Source: Candidatus Tectimicrobiota bacterium
GTDB lineage: Bacteria > JACPUC01
Assembly: GCA_016192455.1 (NCBI GenBank)
Contig: JACPUC010000025.1
Coordinates: 20,357 to 84,356 of the forward strand
Reading direction: 5' to 3'
DNA: 64,000 bases
Each line of letters begins with the position of its first letter. Within the stretch, counting starts at the first letter, position 1. The notes beneath the pieces were generated by a model. That model did no database searches and had not been told where the DNA came from. It was given only the letters and a program-made list of their open reading frames with translations. This document shows positions 37,223 through 46,772 of the stretch, piece after piece. The position numbers and the translations under genes were made by a program.

Positions 37223-37708
37223 TCAACCGTCGGCCCCGGTCCGCCCCTCGCCGGCGCGGTAGCCCAGCGCGTAGAGCGCCACGCCGACGACCAGGCAGCT
37301 ATCTCCGAGATTGAACGCCGGCCAGTGATAGCGGCCGATCGAGACATCGAGGAAGTCGATCACCTCCCCGTAGAGGAGCCGGTCCACCATGTTGCCGGTG
37401 GCGCCGCCCAGCATGAGGGCCAGACTTACCGCCGTTATCGCCTGCTCGCCGCCGCGCCGATAGAGGTGCACGAACACCAGCACCGCAACGCCATAGGCGA
37501 CGGTGAACAGCAGCGTGCTCGTGGCGCGGCTGAAGCCAGCCAGGAGACCGAACGCCGCCCCCGTGTTGCGCACGTGCACGAGCTGGAAAAAGCCGTCGAG
37601 CAGCGCCAGGCTGGCGTTCTGGGGGAGGCCGCGGAGGACGAGCAGCTTGCTCGCTTGATCAGCGACCACGACGGCAAGCAGGACGAGGAGAAAAACGCGG
37701 CGACGCAC
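37223..37708 (-). CDS. lspA: Lipoprotein signal peptidase
   Basis: 161 residues with four membrane helices. VHVRNTGAAFGLLAGFSR, GGATGNMVDRLLYGEVIDFLD and WPAFNLGDSCLVVG give the conserved boxes with the two catalytic aspartates. It cleaves prolipoprotein signal peptides after lipidation. GTG at 37708 has GGGAG five bases upstream and gives the normal family length; the longer frame is Arg-rich shadow. It lies between ileS and rluD on the same strand. Confidence 0.94.
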   Translation of the reverse strand: MRRRVFLLVLLAVVVADQASKLLVLRGLPQNASLALLDGFFQLVHVRNTGAAFGLLAGFSRATSTLLFTVAYGVAVLVFVHLYRRGGEQAITAVSLALMLGGATGNMVDRLLYGEVIDFLDVSIGRYHWPAFNLGDSCLVVGVALYALGYRAGEGRTGADG

Positions 37709-37800
37709 AGGCGCTCCCACGCAAGAGCTTCGGCGAAGACTGCGGCGAAACCCGCCCCACGCCAAGGCGCGCCGCCGTGGGGCAGCGCCGCGCCGCGGCG

Positions 37801-40641
37801 TCAGCGCGGCGTTCCGTCGAGGCGGGCGGCGCAGCGCCCGCAGACGCTCGGGTAGCGCGGGTCGTTGCCGACGTTCTCGCTGATCACCCAACAGCGCCCG
37901 CATTTCGTTCCCCGCGCCGCCGACCAGTCCACCGCCAAGCCGGGGAGCGTGGCGCTGCGGTAGGCCGTCGTCGGGGCCTCGACGCCGCGGCGCACGGCCG
38001 CCGAGGAGACGATGAAGAGCGTCCAGAGATCGTCGGCCGCCTCGTTCAGCGTCGGCAATGCTCCGTCCGCGACGTAGAGGTCCACGTGCGCTTCAAGGCT
38101 GGCGCCGATCTCCTTCCTTTGGCGGGCGCCCTCGAGCACCTTCAGGACCTCGCCGCGCACCGCCATCAGCTCCTCCCAGCGCGCCGCGAGCGGCTCGTCC
38201 CGCCACGCCGCCGGAGCTTCAGGCAGGGTGCTGAGGTGGACGCTGGGGGCGTCGTCGAGTCGGTTCGGGAAATGCTCCCAAATCTCTTCCGCCGTGAATG
38301 AGAGGATGGGGGCCATGAGGCGCACGAGGCAGTCCAGGAGGTGGTGGAGCACCGTCTGGGCGGCGCGCCGCGCCGGGGCGTCGGCGCGTTCGGTGTAGAG
38401 GCGGTCCTTGATGATGTCAAGGTAGACCGCGCTCAGATCGACGCTGCAGAAGTTCTGAATGCTATGGTAGACGACGTGGTAGTCGTGTCGCGCGAAGGCG
38501 CCGCGGACGCGCTCGATGAGCGCCGCCAGCCTGTGCAGCAGGTAGCGATCGAGCTCGGGCAGCGCGGCATGGGGTTGGGCGTGCCGCCGCGCGTCGAAGT
38601 CGCTGAGGTTGCCGAGCAGGAAGCGGCAGGTGTTGCGAATTTTGCGGTAGGCCTCGGCCAGCCGGGTGAGGATCTCCTCCGAGATGCGGATGTCCTCGCG
38701 GTAGTTCTCCGAGGCCACCCAGAGGCGCAGAATCTCGGCGCCGTTGCGGTCGATGATTGTCTGCGGCGCAATGACGTTGCCGAAGCTCTTCGACATCTTC
38801 TTGCCGGCGCCGTCCACGACGTAGCCGTGCGTCAGCACCTCGTGGTACGGGGCGCTGCCGTGCGTGCCGACGGCGGCGAGCAGCGAGCTGTGGAACCAGC
38901 CGCGGTGCTGATCGCTCCCCTCGAGGTACATGTCCGCCGGCCAGCGCAGGCCGGGGTAGTGGACGCGATCCTCGAGCACCGCCGCATGGCTGACGCCGCT
39001 CTCGAACCAGACGTCGAGGATGTCCTCCCCCTTGGCGAACTCCGCGTGCCCGCAGGCGCCGCAGCGGCTCCCGTTGGGCAGCAGGTCGGCGCTGTCGCGC
39101 TCGAACCAGAGGTCGGCGCCATGCTTCTCGACGAGCGCCGCGACGTGCTCGGCCAGCTCCTGACTGGCAAGGTGCGCGCCGCAGCGCAGGCAGCGGAAGA
39201 CGGTGATCGGCACGCCCCAGGAGCGCTGCCGCGAGATGCACCAGTCGGGCCGGTGCTCCACCATGCCGTAGATGCGCTCCCGCCCCCAGGCGGGAATCCA
39301 GCTCACCCGCTCGATCTCCGCCAGGGCCTTGCGCCGCAGGTCGTTCGTCTCCATGGCCACGAACCACTGCGGCGTGGCCCGGAAGATGAGGGGATTCCGG
39401 CAACGCCAGCAGTGCGGATAGGCGTGCTGGAGGCTGCGCTCCGAACGCAGCGCGCCGACCTCGCGCAGCTTCTCCACGACCGTCGGGTTGGCCTCGAAGA
39501 CCTGCCGGCCGGCGAAGAACTCGACCCCCTCCATGAAGCGCCCGTCATCATCCACCGGGTTGTAGACCTCGAGCCCGTAGCGCTGCCCAACCACGTAGTC
39601 CTCGGCGCCGTGGCCGGGGGCGGTGTGCACGCAGCCTGTCCCCTGATCGAGGGTGACGTGCTCCCCGAGGAGGAGCCGCGATTCGCGGTCATACAGCGGG
39701 TGCCGGCAGACCCAGTCCTCCATCTCCGCGCCGCGGAAGCGCGCGGCGATCTCGTAGGAGCGCACCCCAATCTCCTCCATGACCAGCGGCACGAGGCGCT
39801 CGGCCATGATGAGGAGTTCGCCGTCGGCGGCCACGGCCGCGTAGTCGAGATCGGGATGCACGGCGACGGCGAGGTTCGCGGGGATGGTCCAGGGCGTCGT
39901 GGTCCAGATCAGCACGGCGGCCGGCGTGCCCGCCGCCCCTCCCAGCAGCGGCGAGCCGTCCGGCAGGCTGGCCTTGAGCAGGGGGAAGGCCACGATGATC
40001 GACGGCGAGCGGCGCTCCTCGTACTCCACTTCGGCTTCGGCCAACGCCGTGCGGCAGGTGAAGCACCAGTGGATCGGCTTCAGGCCGTGGTAGACGTTGC
40101 CGGCGCCGATGAGCTTGCCCAGCTCGCGGACGATGGTGGCTTCGTAGTGCGGCGTCATCGTCAGGTAGGGTCGCTGCCAGTCACCCAGCACGCCGAGGCG
40201 CTGGAACTCCCGCCGCTGCACGTCCACGAAGCCCTCCGCGAAGGCCCGGCAGCGCTGGCGCACCTCAAGCTTTGTCAGCCGCAGCTTCTGCTCGCCGAGC
40301 TCGCGGTCCACCTGGTGCTCGATCGGCAGGCCGTGGCAGTCCCAGCCGGGCACGTAGACCGCGTCGCGCCCCTCCATATTCTTCACCTTGACGATGATGT
40401 CCTTGAGAATCTTGTTCAGGGCCGTCCCCATGTGGATGTGGCCGTTGGCATAGGGAGGACCGTCGTGGAGGATGTACTTCTCCGCCCCGGCGCGCGCCCG
40501 GCGCAGCATGCCGTAGAGGTTCATCGCCTCCCAGCGGGCGAGAATTTCGGGTTCCCGCTGCGGCAGGTTCGCGCGCATGGGAAACGCCGTGTGGGGCAAG
40601 TTCAGGGTATCTTTCAGGTTCACCGGCATGGACTCGCTCAT
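37801..40641 (-). CDS. ileS: Isoleucyl-tRNA synthetase
   Basis: 946 residues. The HIGH-type motif is PPYANGHIHMG (about 65-75) and the KMSKS motif is GKKMSKSFGN. The editing CP1 domain is present (WTTTPWTIPANLAV). A C-terminal zinc finger CGRCWVISEN...CGRC shows it is the type with the tRNA-binding Zn module. It charges tRNA-Ile. ATG 40641 is preferred over a GTG at 40674. ileS followed by lspA is a widespread gene pair. Confidence 0.97.
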   Translation of the reverse strand: MSESMPVNLKDTLNLPHTAFPMRANLPQREPEILARWEAMNLYGMLRRARAGAEKYILHDGPPYANGHIHMGTALNKILKDIIVKVKNMEGRDAVYVPGWDCHGLPIEHQVDRELGEQKLRLTKLEVRQRCRAFAEGFVDVQRREFQRLGVLGDWQRPYLTMTPHYEATIVRELGKLIGAGNVYHGLKPIHWCFTCRTALAEAEVEYEERRSPSIIVAFPLLKASLPDGSPLLGGAAGTPAAVLIWTTTPWTIPANLAVAVHPDLDYAAVAADGELLIMAERLVPLVMEEIGVRSYEIAARFRGAEMEDWVCRHPLYDRESRLLLGEHVTLDQGTGCVHTAPGHGAEDYVVGQRYGLEVYNPVDDDGRFMEGVEFFAGRQVFEANPTVVEKLREVGALRSERSLQHAYPHCWRCRNPLIFRATPQWFVAMETNDLRRKALAEIERVSWIPAWGRERIYGMVEHRPDWCISRQRSWGVPITVFRCLRCGAHLASQELAEHVAALVEKHGADLWFERDSADLLPNGSRCGACGHAEFAKGEDILDVWFESGVSHAAVLEDRVHYPGLRWPADMYLEGSDQHRGWFHSSLLAAVGTHGSAPYHEVLTHGYVVDGAGKKMSKSFGNVIAPQTIIDRNGAEILRLWVASENYREDIRISEEILTRLAEAYRKIRNTCRFLLGNLSDFDARRHAQPHAALPELDRYLLHRLAALIERVRGAFARHDYHVVYHSIQNFCSVDLSAVYLDIIKDRLYTERADAPARRAAQTVLHHLLDCLVRLMAPILSFTAEEIWEHFPNRLDDAPSVHLSTLPEAPAAWRDEPLAARWEELMAVRGEVLKVLEGARQRKEIGASLEAHVDLYVADGALPTLNEAADDLWTLFIVSSAAVRRGVEAPTTAYRSATLPGLAVDWSAARGTKCGRCWVISENVGNDPRYPSVCGRCAARLDGTPR

Positions 40642-40782
40642 CGTCACGCTCGCATGGTTGGGCCGCGACAGCACGGCGCCTGCTTCGATCTCCCGCCTTC
40701 TGCTCAGGCGGACATCGCGGCTGCCCTTCGATGTCCCCGCTGGATCAGTGCGAAGCCGGCAGGCTGCGCCGGTCTCGCATCG

Positions 40783-41409
40783 TCACATGCCAAGCGCGAG
40801 ATGCGAGACGCCGCGGATCAACGGCCACATCCCGCGGCTGAAGATGCCAAAGGGGTCGAAGAAGATCAGGAACATCAGGATGAACATGCCGAACGGTTCG
40901 ATGCGGCTTACCAGCTCGCCCTGCCGGTCGGGCAGCAACCCGACGAGGATGCGCCCCCCGTCCGCCGGGGGGATGGGCAGCAGGTTGAAGACCGCCAGCA
41001 GCACGTTGAGCTGAACGCTTAAGGCCACGATCGCGGCCACGGGCAGCACCCCGCCGACGTCGTTCGGCAGCGTCCGGAAGAGGAGCCCGCTGACGATCGC
41101 CAGGGCGACGTTGGTGGCCGGCCCCGCTGCGGCGACCCACACCATGTCGCGCTTCGGGTCGCGCAGGTTCCAGAAATTCACCGGCACCGGTTTGGCGTAG
41201 CCGAAGAAGAACCCCGTGGTCAACATCAGGAAGATCGGCATCAGCACCGTGCCGATCGGGTCGATGTGCGCCAGGGGGTTGAGCGTCAGCCGTCCCATGC
41301 GGCGGGCGGTCGGGTCGCCGAGCCGGTCCGCCACCCAGCCGTGCGCGACCTCGTGAAGGATCACCGCCACCAGCAGCGGCACGGCGAGGAGGAAGATTTC
41401 GCGCAGCAT
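40783..41409 (-). CDS. Site-2 protease family zinc metalloprotease (M50)
   Basis: 208 residues with about five helices. HEVAHGW supplies the HExxH zinc ligands and LLPIPPADGGRIL the third-ligand NPxDG-like motif. AAAGPATNVALAIVSG is the family's third helix. There is no PDZ domain, so it belongs to the compact YwhC-like group and is not RseP. The start at 41409 was chosen where the first helix begins (MLREIFLLAV); upstream in-frame sequence is not hydrophobic. Confidence 0.9.
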   Translation of the reverse strand: MLREIFLLAVPLLVAVILHEVAHGWVADRLGDPTARRMGRLTLNPLAHIDPIGTVLMPIFLMLTTGFFFGYAKPVPVNFWNLRDPKRDMVWVAAAGPATNVALAIVSGLLFRTLPNDVGGVLPVAAIVALSVQLNVLLAVFNLLPIPPADGGRILVGLLPDRQGELVSRIEPFGMFILMFLIFFDPFGIFSRGMWPLIRGVSHLALGM

Positions 41410-41512
41410 CGCCGGGTTCACGCTTCCGGCCCCTTTCTCGTTGCGGCGCGGCATGGACGCCGCACACACCCCTGCCGGCCGCGCCGGCAGGCCGTGCCGC
41501 GCCCAGCCGCAA

Positions 41513-44179
41513 TCAGCGCCCCGGCGCCGCGGCGCCGGCACCGGCGCGAGCGTCGCTGGCCACGAAGGTGCGACGCACAAATTGCAGCTCGGCGGCTCGA
41601 TCCGGCAGCTCGCCGTTCAGCTTGCGCTCGCGCAGGGCGCGCAGCGCCTCTCCCAGCAGCGGGCCGGACGGCAGCCCCAGCCTCAGCAGGTCGTCGCCGC
41701 TGAGCAGCGGCGTCATGGCGCGCAGCTCCCGTAGGTAGCGCACCACGTGCTGCCGCGCCGGCTCGCCGTTGAGGCTCGCCATGAGGCTGAGCACCCCGTC
41801 CAGGGAGAGCTGTTCGCACTGCGCCACAATGGCCGCCGGCGGAACGCCCGGCTGCCGCAGGGCGGCGCTTGCAACCGGCGCCTGGGCGTGATCGGCGAGG
41901 AGCCGCTGCACATCCTTGCCCCGCAAGCCCAGCCGCAGCGCCAGGCGCCCCGCCTCGGCGCCATCGAGGCCGCGGACCAGGCCCAGGAGGTAGACCATCC
42001 AGCGCCGCGCGCCGCGCGCCGCAGGGAACTCGAGCTGGTGCCAGGCCAGCGCCTCCCGCGTCGCCTGCAGGTGCCGAATCATGCCGACTTCCAGCGCGAG
42101 GGCGGGGTGCAGGCAGCGCAGCAGTCCCAGCTCGTCGAGCCGGCCGAGCGCCGGCAGCGGATCGCGCTCCGCGAAGATGAGGCAGAGCTCGTGCAGGATG
42201 CGCGGGCCGCTGACGCGACTCAGCACACTATGCTTCAAGGCGTTCTTCAGGAGCCCCAGCGTCTGCCGCCCCATGCGCATGCCGAAGCGCTGCTCGAACC
42301 GCACCGCCCGGAAGGCGCGCGTCGGGTCATCGACGAAGCTGAGGCTGTGGAGGACGCGAATGACGCGGTCCTTGAGGTCGTGCTCGCCGCCGAAAAAGTC
42401 GATGAGGCGCTTGGCGTGCGGGCGGTTGAGCTTGATCGCCAGGGCGTTGATGGTGAAGTCGCGGCGGCCCAGATCTTGCCGGATGCTGCTCTGCGCCACC
42501 TCCGGCAGGGTGCCGGGCGCGGCATAGAACTCGGTGCGCGCCGTGGCCACGTCGAGGCGGAAGCCATCGGGGAAGATCAAGACGGCCGTGCCGAACGCCT
42601 GGTGGCTGCGTACCTTGGCGCCGAGCTCCGCGCCGAGGGCGCGGGCGAACGCCACGCCATCCCCCTCGATGACGAGGTCCACGTCGTAGGTCTCGAGGCG
42701 CAGCAGCAGGTCGCGCACCAAGCCCCCCACCACGTAGACGCCGACTCCCTGGCGGTCAGCCACCTCCGCGGCCTTGGCGAAGAGCTCCCGGATGCGCGCC
42801 GGCAGGCGGTCGCGCAGAAGGCCGGCCACAAATCTTCCCCGTACCCGCGAGCCGGCATCGACGCTGAGCAGGCCATGCCCGTCCAGCGGCTCATGCCGCG
42901 GCAGGGGGAGGTCGACCTGGCGCCGGCAGATCACCCCCAGGGGCGCGCCGCTCTCCGCCTTCCGCACCAGCACGCCATGTCCCTGGCTTTCGTGCAGGGC
43001 GGCCTCCACCTCGGCGATAGCGGCGTCCGAGGTGACGCTCCGCAGGCCGTGATCCATGTACTCCCCCACCGCCTCGCCCCCCAGCCCATAGGCCAGGGCG
43101 CGGTCAAGGATGCGCCGGGAGACCAGGCCCACCAGCTCGCCCGCCTGCTCCACCGGCAGCACCTCACGCTGGCGACGCTGCATGAGGGCCTGGGCGTCAC
43201 GGAGCGTCATGCGCTGCGGAATCGGCAGGAGGGGCGGGCGCGCCAAGTCGCGGGCCGTCAGGCGGCGCCCGACGCCGGCGCGCAGCAGGCGCACGACGAG
43301 CCCCTTCAGCTCATAGAGGGTGCGCTCCTTCACCGAAGCCGAGGCGGCGCTGGGGTGCCCCCCACCGCCGAGGGCTTGCGCCAGCTCTCCCACATCGACG
43401 GCGGGGTGTCGACTGCGGGCGATGCAATGCACCTTGTCCTCCATACGGACCAGGGCCACCACCACCGGCAGCCGCGTCACCTCCCGCAGCCGATGGACCA
43501 CCGCGGCGGCATCAGGGACGTAGTCCTCCGCCTCGGCCGTGGCTAGGTTCACCTCCACGCCGTAGATCACCTGATGTTCCATGCCGGCCAGGAGTTGATG
43601 GAGCAGGCGCACCTGCGGCGGGTTCAGGGCAGGGTGGAGGTATTCAAACACCACCGGCGCCTGGGCCCCGTGCGCCAGGAGGTAGGCCGCCGCCTCCAGG
43701 TCCGCCGGCGAGGTCGCCACGGAGGTGAACGAGCAGGTGTCCTCGTAAAGCCCGAGGGCCAGGATGGTCGCCTCCTCGGTGGAGAGCGATATTCCGCGCT
43801 GGCGCAGCAGCTCCACGAAGATTGTCGTCGTGGAACCACGCGCGCAAATGGTATACTCAGCGCCAGGGATGCGCTCCTGCGGCTGGTGATGGTCGTAGCA
43901 GCGCAGGCGAACGCCCGGCCGGCGTCCCACCGCGCCCAGCGGCCCAATGCGCGACAGGTCGGTGGTATCGACGAGCACGAGCTCATCGATGGCGTCCAGG
44001 TCCACGTCGGTGAGGTTGAACACCCGCATGGGGCAGAGGGCCTGGCGGAGGTAGGCGCGCAGAGCTGGCTCCTGCGTGCCGGAAAAGACCGGCATGAGCT
44101 CCGGGAAGAGCTTGTGCGCCGCGAGCATCGAGGCGAAGCCGTCGAAATCCGCGGTGGTGTGGGTGGTCACAACTCTCAT
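41513..44179 (-). CDS. DHH-CBS-tRNA nucleotidyltransferase fusion
   Basis: 888 residues. An N-terminal DHH phosphoesterase (TTHTTADFDGFASMLAA, YDHHQP at about 104-109) and DHHA1 part (GGGGHPSAAS) is followed by two CBS-like repeats (about 315-435). Then comes a class II polyA polymerase/CCA transferase head (VYVVGGLVRDLLLRLETYDVDLVIEGDG, with DxD, then RRDFTINALAI) and the tRNA-binding body. The long form is known in deltaproteobacteria and relatives, where the C-terminal enzyme adds A (or CCA) to tRNA 3' ends and the DHH part may degrade short RNA. A promoter candidate lies upstream. Confidence 0.92.
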   Translation of the reverse strand: MRVVTTHTTADFDGFASMLAAHKLFPELMPVFSGTQEPALRAYLRQALCPMRVFNLTDVDLDAIDELVLVDTTDLSRIGPLGAVGRRPGVRLRCYDHHQPQERIPGAEYTICARGSTTTIFVELLRQRGISLSTEEATILALGLYEDTCSFTSVATSPADLEAAAYLLAHGAQAPVVFEYLHPALNPPQVRLLHQLLAGMEHQVIYGVEVNLATAEAEDYVPDAAAVVHRLREVTRLPVVVALVRMEDKVHCIARSRHPAVDVGELAQALGGGGHPSAASASVKERTLYELKGLVVRLLRAGVGRRLTARDLARPPLLPIPQRMTLRDAQALMQRRQREVLPVEQAGELVGLVSRRILDRALAYGLGGEAVGEYMDHGLRSVTSDAAIAEVEAALHESQGHGVLVRKAESGAPLGVICRRQVDLPLPRHEPLDGHGLLSVDAGSRVRGRFVAGLLRDRLPARIRELFAKAAEVADRQGVGVYVVGGLVRDLLLRLETYDVDLVIEGDGVAFARALGAELGAKVRSHQAFGTAVLIFPDGFRLDVATARTEFYAAPGTLPEVAQSSIRQDLGRRDFTINALAIKLNRPHAKRLIDFFGGEHDLKDRVIRVLHSLSFVDDPTRAFRAVRFEQRFGMRMGRQTLGLLKNALKHSVLSRVSGPRILHELCLIFAERDPLPALGRLDELGLLRCLHPALALEVGMIRHLQATREALAWHQLEFPAARGARRWMVYLLGLVRGLDGAEAGRLALRLGLRGKDVQRLLADHAQAPVASAALRQPGVPPAAIVAQCEQLSLDGVLSLMASLNGEPARQHVVRYLRELRAMTPLLSGDDLLRLGLPSGPLLGEALRALRERKLNGELPDRAAELQFVRRTFVASDARAGAGAAAPGR

Positions 44180-44287
44180 CGGCTAGACCGCACCGGGGGC
44201 GTCCGCACAGCCAAGACGGGAGCGGGGATGCAACGAAGCGCAGAAGACCAGAACCTACCGCGACACAGGAGGCTGGGAGTCGTTGCT

Positions 44288-44315
44288 AATATAACACGCG
44301 AGGTTGAAATATCAA
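44288..44315 (-). promoter_or_regulatory. Putative sigma70 promoter for DHH-CBS-CCA gene
   Basis: On the minus strand, TTGATA (44315-44310, 5 of 6) and TATATT (44293-44288, 5 of 6) are 16 nt apart in the most AT-rich patch of the area. The leader to the ATG at 44179 would be about 100 nt. Confidence 0.5.
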
Positions 44316-44367
44316 GCAGTTAGAAGTTCTGCCCTAGCTTGACATGGAGCGCATGCCGACCTACCCC

Positions 44368-44397
44368 TTGGACTTGGAGTCGTCTCAGGCATATCAT
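44368..44397 (+). promoter_or_regulatory. Putative promoter giving near-leaderless nfeD mRNA
   Basis: TTGGAC (44368-44373, 3 of 6) and TATCAT (44392-44397, 5 of 6) are 18 nt apart. The -10 ends 8 nt before the nfeD ATG, which has no Shine-Dalgarno sequence. A consensus TTGACA at 44339-44344 lies further upstream but has only TACCCC at the -10 position. Confidence 0.3.
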
Positions 44398-44405
44398 GGT
44401 CAGCT

Positions 44406-45701
44406 ATGCGACACCTTCTCGGCACACTCGTCCTCCTCCTGGTGCTGCTCCCCGCGACAGCGCCCGCCCGCGAGGTGGTGCTCCTGACGTTTGACGGCCC
44501 CATCAGCCCCGTGGCCGCGGAGTTCTTCACCGCCGGCATTGACGCCGCCCAGGAGCGCAACGCCGAGCTCCTCATCATCCAGCTCGATACGCCGGGGGGG
44601 CTGGATACGTCGATGCGCTCGATCATCAAGCGGATGTCCACTTCGACGGTGCCGATCGCCGTCTACGTGGCGCCGGCGGGAGCCCGCGCCGCCTCCGCCG
44701 GCACCTTCCTCACCATCGCCGCGCATCTTGCCGCCATGGCGCCGGGCACGAACATCGGCGCCGCCAGCCCCGTCAGCCTCACGGGGGGCATGGATGAGAC
44801 GATGGCCGCGAAGGTGACGAATGACGCCGCGGCCTACATCCGCTCCCTGGCCGAACAGCGCAAGCGCAACGCGCACTGGGCCGAGCTGGCGGTGCGCAAG
44901 GGCGTCTCGATCTCCGCGGAGGAGGCCAAGCGCCTGGCGGTCATCGACCTGGTCGCCAAGGATGTGCCGGAGCTCCTGACAGCGCTGGACGGGCGGCGCG
45001 TCCACCTCGAGGGTGGCCCGGGCGGCAGCCGCGAGGTCAGCCTCAGCACCCGCGACGCCACGCTGCGGACGTTCGAGATGTCGTGGCGCCTGCGGGTCCT
45101 CAATATCCTCGCCAACCCCAACCTCGCCTACCTCCTCTTGCTGCTGGGGTTTTACGGCCTCATCTTCGAGCTCTCCAGCCCGGGCTCCATCGGCCCCGGC
45201 ATCCTGGGCGGCATCTCGCTCATCCTCGGCTTCTATGCCTTGCAGGTGCTGCCGGTCAACTATGCGGGGCTTCTCCTTATCCTCTTGGCCCTGGCGCTCT
45301 TTCTCCTGGAGCTCGTCGTGCCCAGCTTCGGCATGCTCACCATGGGAGGGATCGTCTCGATGTTCCTGGGATCGCTCCTGCTCTTCGATCGCAGTGTGCC
45401 GTTCCTGCGCATTTCCCTCGCCGTGATCATCCCGGCCATCGCCGCCACCGCCGCGTTTTGCGTGCTCCTTCTGGGGGCCGTCATCCGCACCCACCGCAAG
45501 CCGCCGACCACAGGTCTCGAGGCGCTGGTCAATCAGGTCGGCACGAGTCGCTCACCATTCCCCGGCACGGGGACGGTGCTCGTCCATGGCGAGCTCTGGC
45601 ACGCCATGAGCCGGGACACGATCGCGCCGGGAGACCTCGTGCGCATCGTCAGCGTGAAAGGGCTTACCCTCACCGTGGAACGACGCGAGAAGGAGGTGTA
45701 G
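44406..45701 (+). CDS. NfeD family ClpP-class membrane protease
   Basis: 431 residues. A signal peptide (1-21, [18 protein letters not shown]) leads into a ClpP/SppA-like serine protease domain (about 22-210). Its nucleophile Ser is in [11 protein letters not shown] and the general-base Lys in AVRKGVSIS. Four or five membrane helices (235-355) and a C-terminal OB-fold NfeD domain follow. It is the long (1510-N type) form, which cleaves hydrophobic stretches of its partner stomatin in archaea. The partner gene follows after 1 nt. Confidence 0.92.
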   Translation: MRHLLGTLVLLLVLLPATAPAREVVLLTFDGPISPVAAEFFTAGIDAAQERNAELLIIQLDTPGGLDTSMRSIIKRMSTSTVPIAVYVAPAGARAASAGTFLTIAAHLAAMAPGTNIGAASPVSLTGGMDETMAAKVTNDAAAYIRSLAEQRKRNAHWAELAVRKGVSISAEEAKRLAVIDLVAKDVPELLTALDGRRVHLEGGPGGSREVSLSTRDATLRTFEMSWRLRVLNILANPNLAYLLLLLGFYGLIFELSSPGSIGPGILGGISLILGFYALQVLPVNYAGLLLILLALALFLLELVVPSFGMLTMGGIVSMFLGSLLLFDRSVPFLRISLAVIIPAIAATAAFCVLLLGAVIRTHRKPPTTGLEALVNQVGTSRSPFPGTGTVLVHGELWHAMSRDTIAPGDLVRIVSVKGLTLTVERREKEV

Positions 45702-45702
45702 C

Positions 45703-46488
45703 ATGCTGTCCTTCGGCACCACGATCTTCCTGGTGATCATCGTCATACTCCTGCTCAGTACGGTGAAGGTCGTGAAGGAGTATGAGCGCGCGGTCATCCT
45801 GCGCTTGGGACGCCTGCACAAGGCGAAAGGGCCGGGGCTGATCATCCTGCTGCCGATGATCGACCGCATGTTCCGCATCAGCCTGCGCCTGGTGACGATG
45901 GACGTGCCGCCGCAGGACGTGATCACCCGCGACAACGTCTCCGTGAAGGTGAACGCGGTGGTCTACTTCCGCGTGATGGCGCCGGACAAGGCGGTCATCG
46001 TGGTGGAGGATTACCTCTACGCCACCTCGCAGCTCGCCCAGACGACGCTGCGCAGCATCCTCGGCCAGGTTGACCTCGATGATCTCCTCTCCAATCGCGA
46101 TGAGATCAATGAAAAGCTGCAGCACATCCTCGATGAATCCACCGATCCCTGGGGCATCAAGGTGACCAACGTCGAGGTGAAGCACGTGGACCTGCCGCAA
46201 GAGATGCAGGGGGCCATTGCGCGACAGGCCGTGGCGGAGCGCGATCGGCGCGCCAAGGTCATCCACGCCAAGGGCGAGTTCGAGGCCGCCGCGCAGCTCG
46301 GCGCCGCCGCCGACATCATCACCGCGCATCCGGCGGCCTTGCAGTTGCGCTTTCTGCAGACCCTGACGGAGATCGGCGCGGAAAACAACACGACGACGAT
46401 CTTCCCCCTGCCGATCGAGCTCCTCCGGCCCTTCCTGGCGCTGGCCGATGCAGGCGCGAAATCTTCTCCGCCGACGCCCCCGGCGTAG
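45703..46488 (+). CDS. Slipin/stomatin-like SPFH protein
   Basis: 261 residues: one N-terminal membrane helix (5-20) followed by an SPFH domain ([51 protein letters not shown]) and a helical C-terminal part ([20 protein letters not shown]). A strong AAGGAGGTG precedes the ATG. Together with the NfeD gene it forms the conserved NfeD-slipin unit thought to act in membrane-domain organisation and quality control. Confidence 0.93.
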   Translation: MLSFGTTIFLVIIVILLLSTVKVVKEYERAVILRLGRLHKAKGPGLIILLPMIDRMFRISLRLVTMDVPPQDVITRDNVSVKVNAVVYFRVMAPDKAVIVVEDYLYATSQLAQTTLRSILGQVDLDDLLSNRDEINEKLQHILDESTDPWGIKVTNVEVKHVDLPQEMQGAIARQAVAERDRRAKVIHAKGEFEAAAQLGAAADIITAHPAALQLRFLQTLTEIGAENNTTTIFPLPIELLRPFLALADAGAKSSPPTPPA

Positions 46489-46772
46489 CCGGCGGCAACC
46501 GCGCGCCGAAAGCAACGCGCCTCGTCATGACCGCGCGGAGAGGCGCGGCAGCCGACCCGGGACTTTGCGCCATCCCTGGAACCGGGCGGAAGGAATTGTT
46601 GGGGGAAGGCTGAATCGCTAGGGAGGTTTTCGGCCGGATTCTTGCTCCTGAATCTTGCCGCGAGCCGTGCCGCGCCGCGCGAGGAGGGAGGCGCGCCTCA
46701 CCGCAGGCACGGCGCAGGCAGGCGCGGGGGCGATGTTCCCACGCACCACACCGTTGGCGCACCCTGCATCAC

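Noticed and set aside
38341..41022. 893-codon open frame on the plus strand across ileS
   Set aside because: It is fully antisense to a clear IleS, is His/Asp/Arg-rich and has no family motif. High GC keeps opposite frames open.
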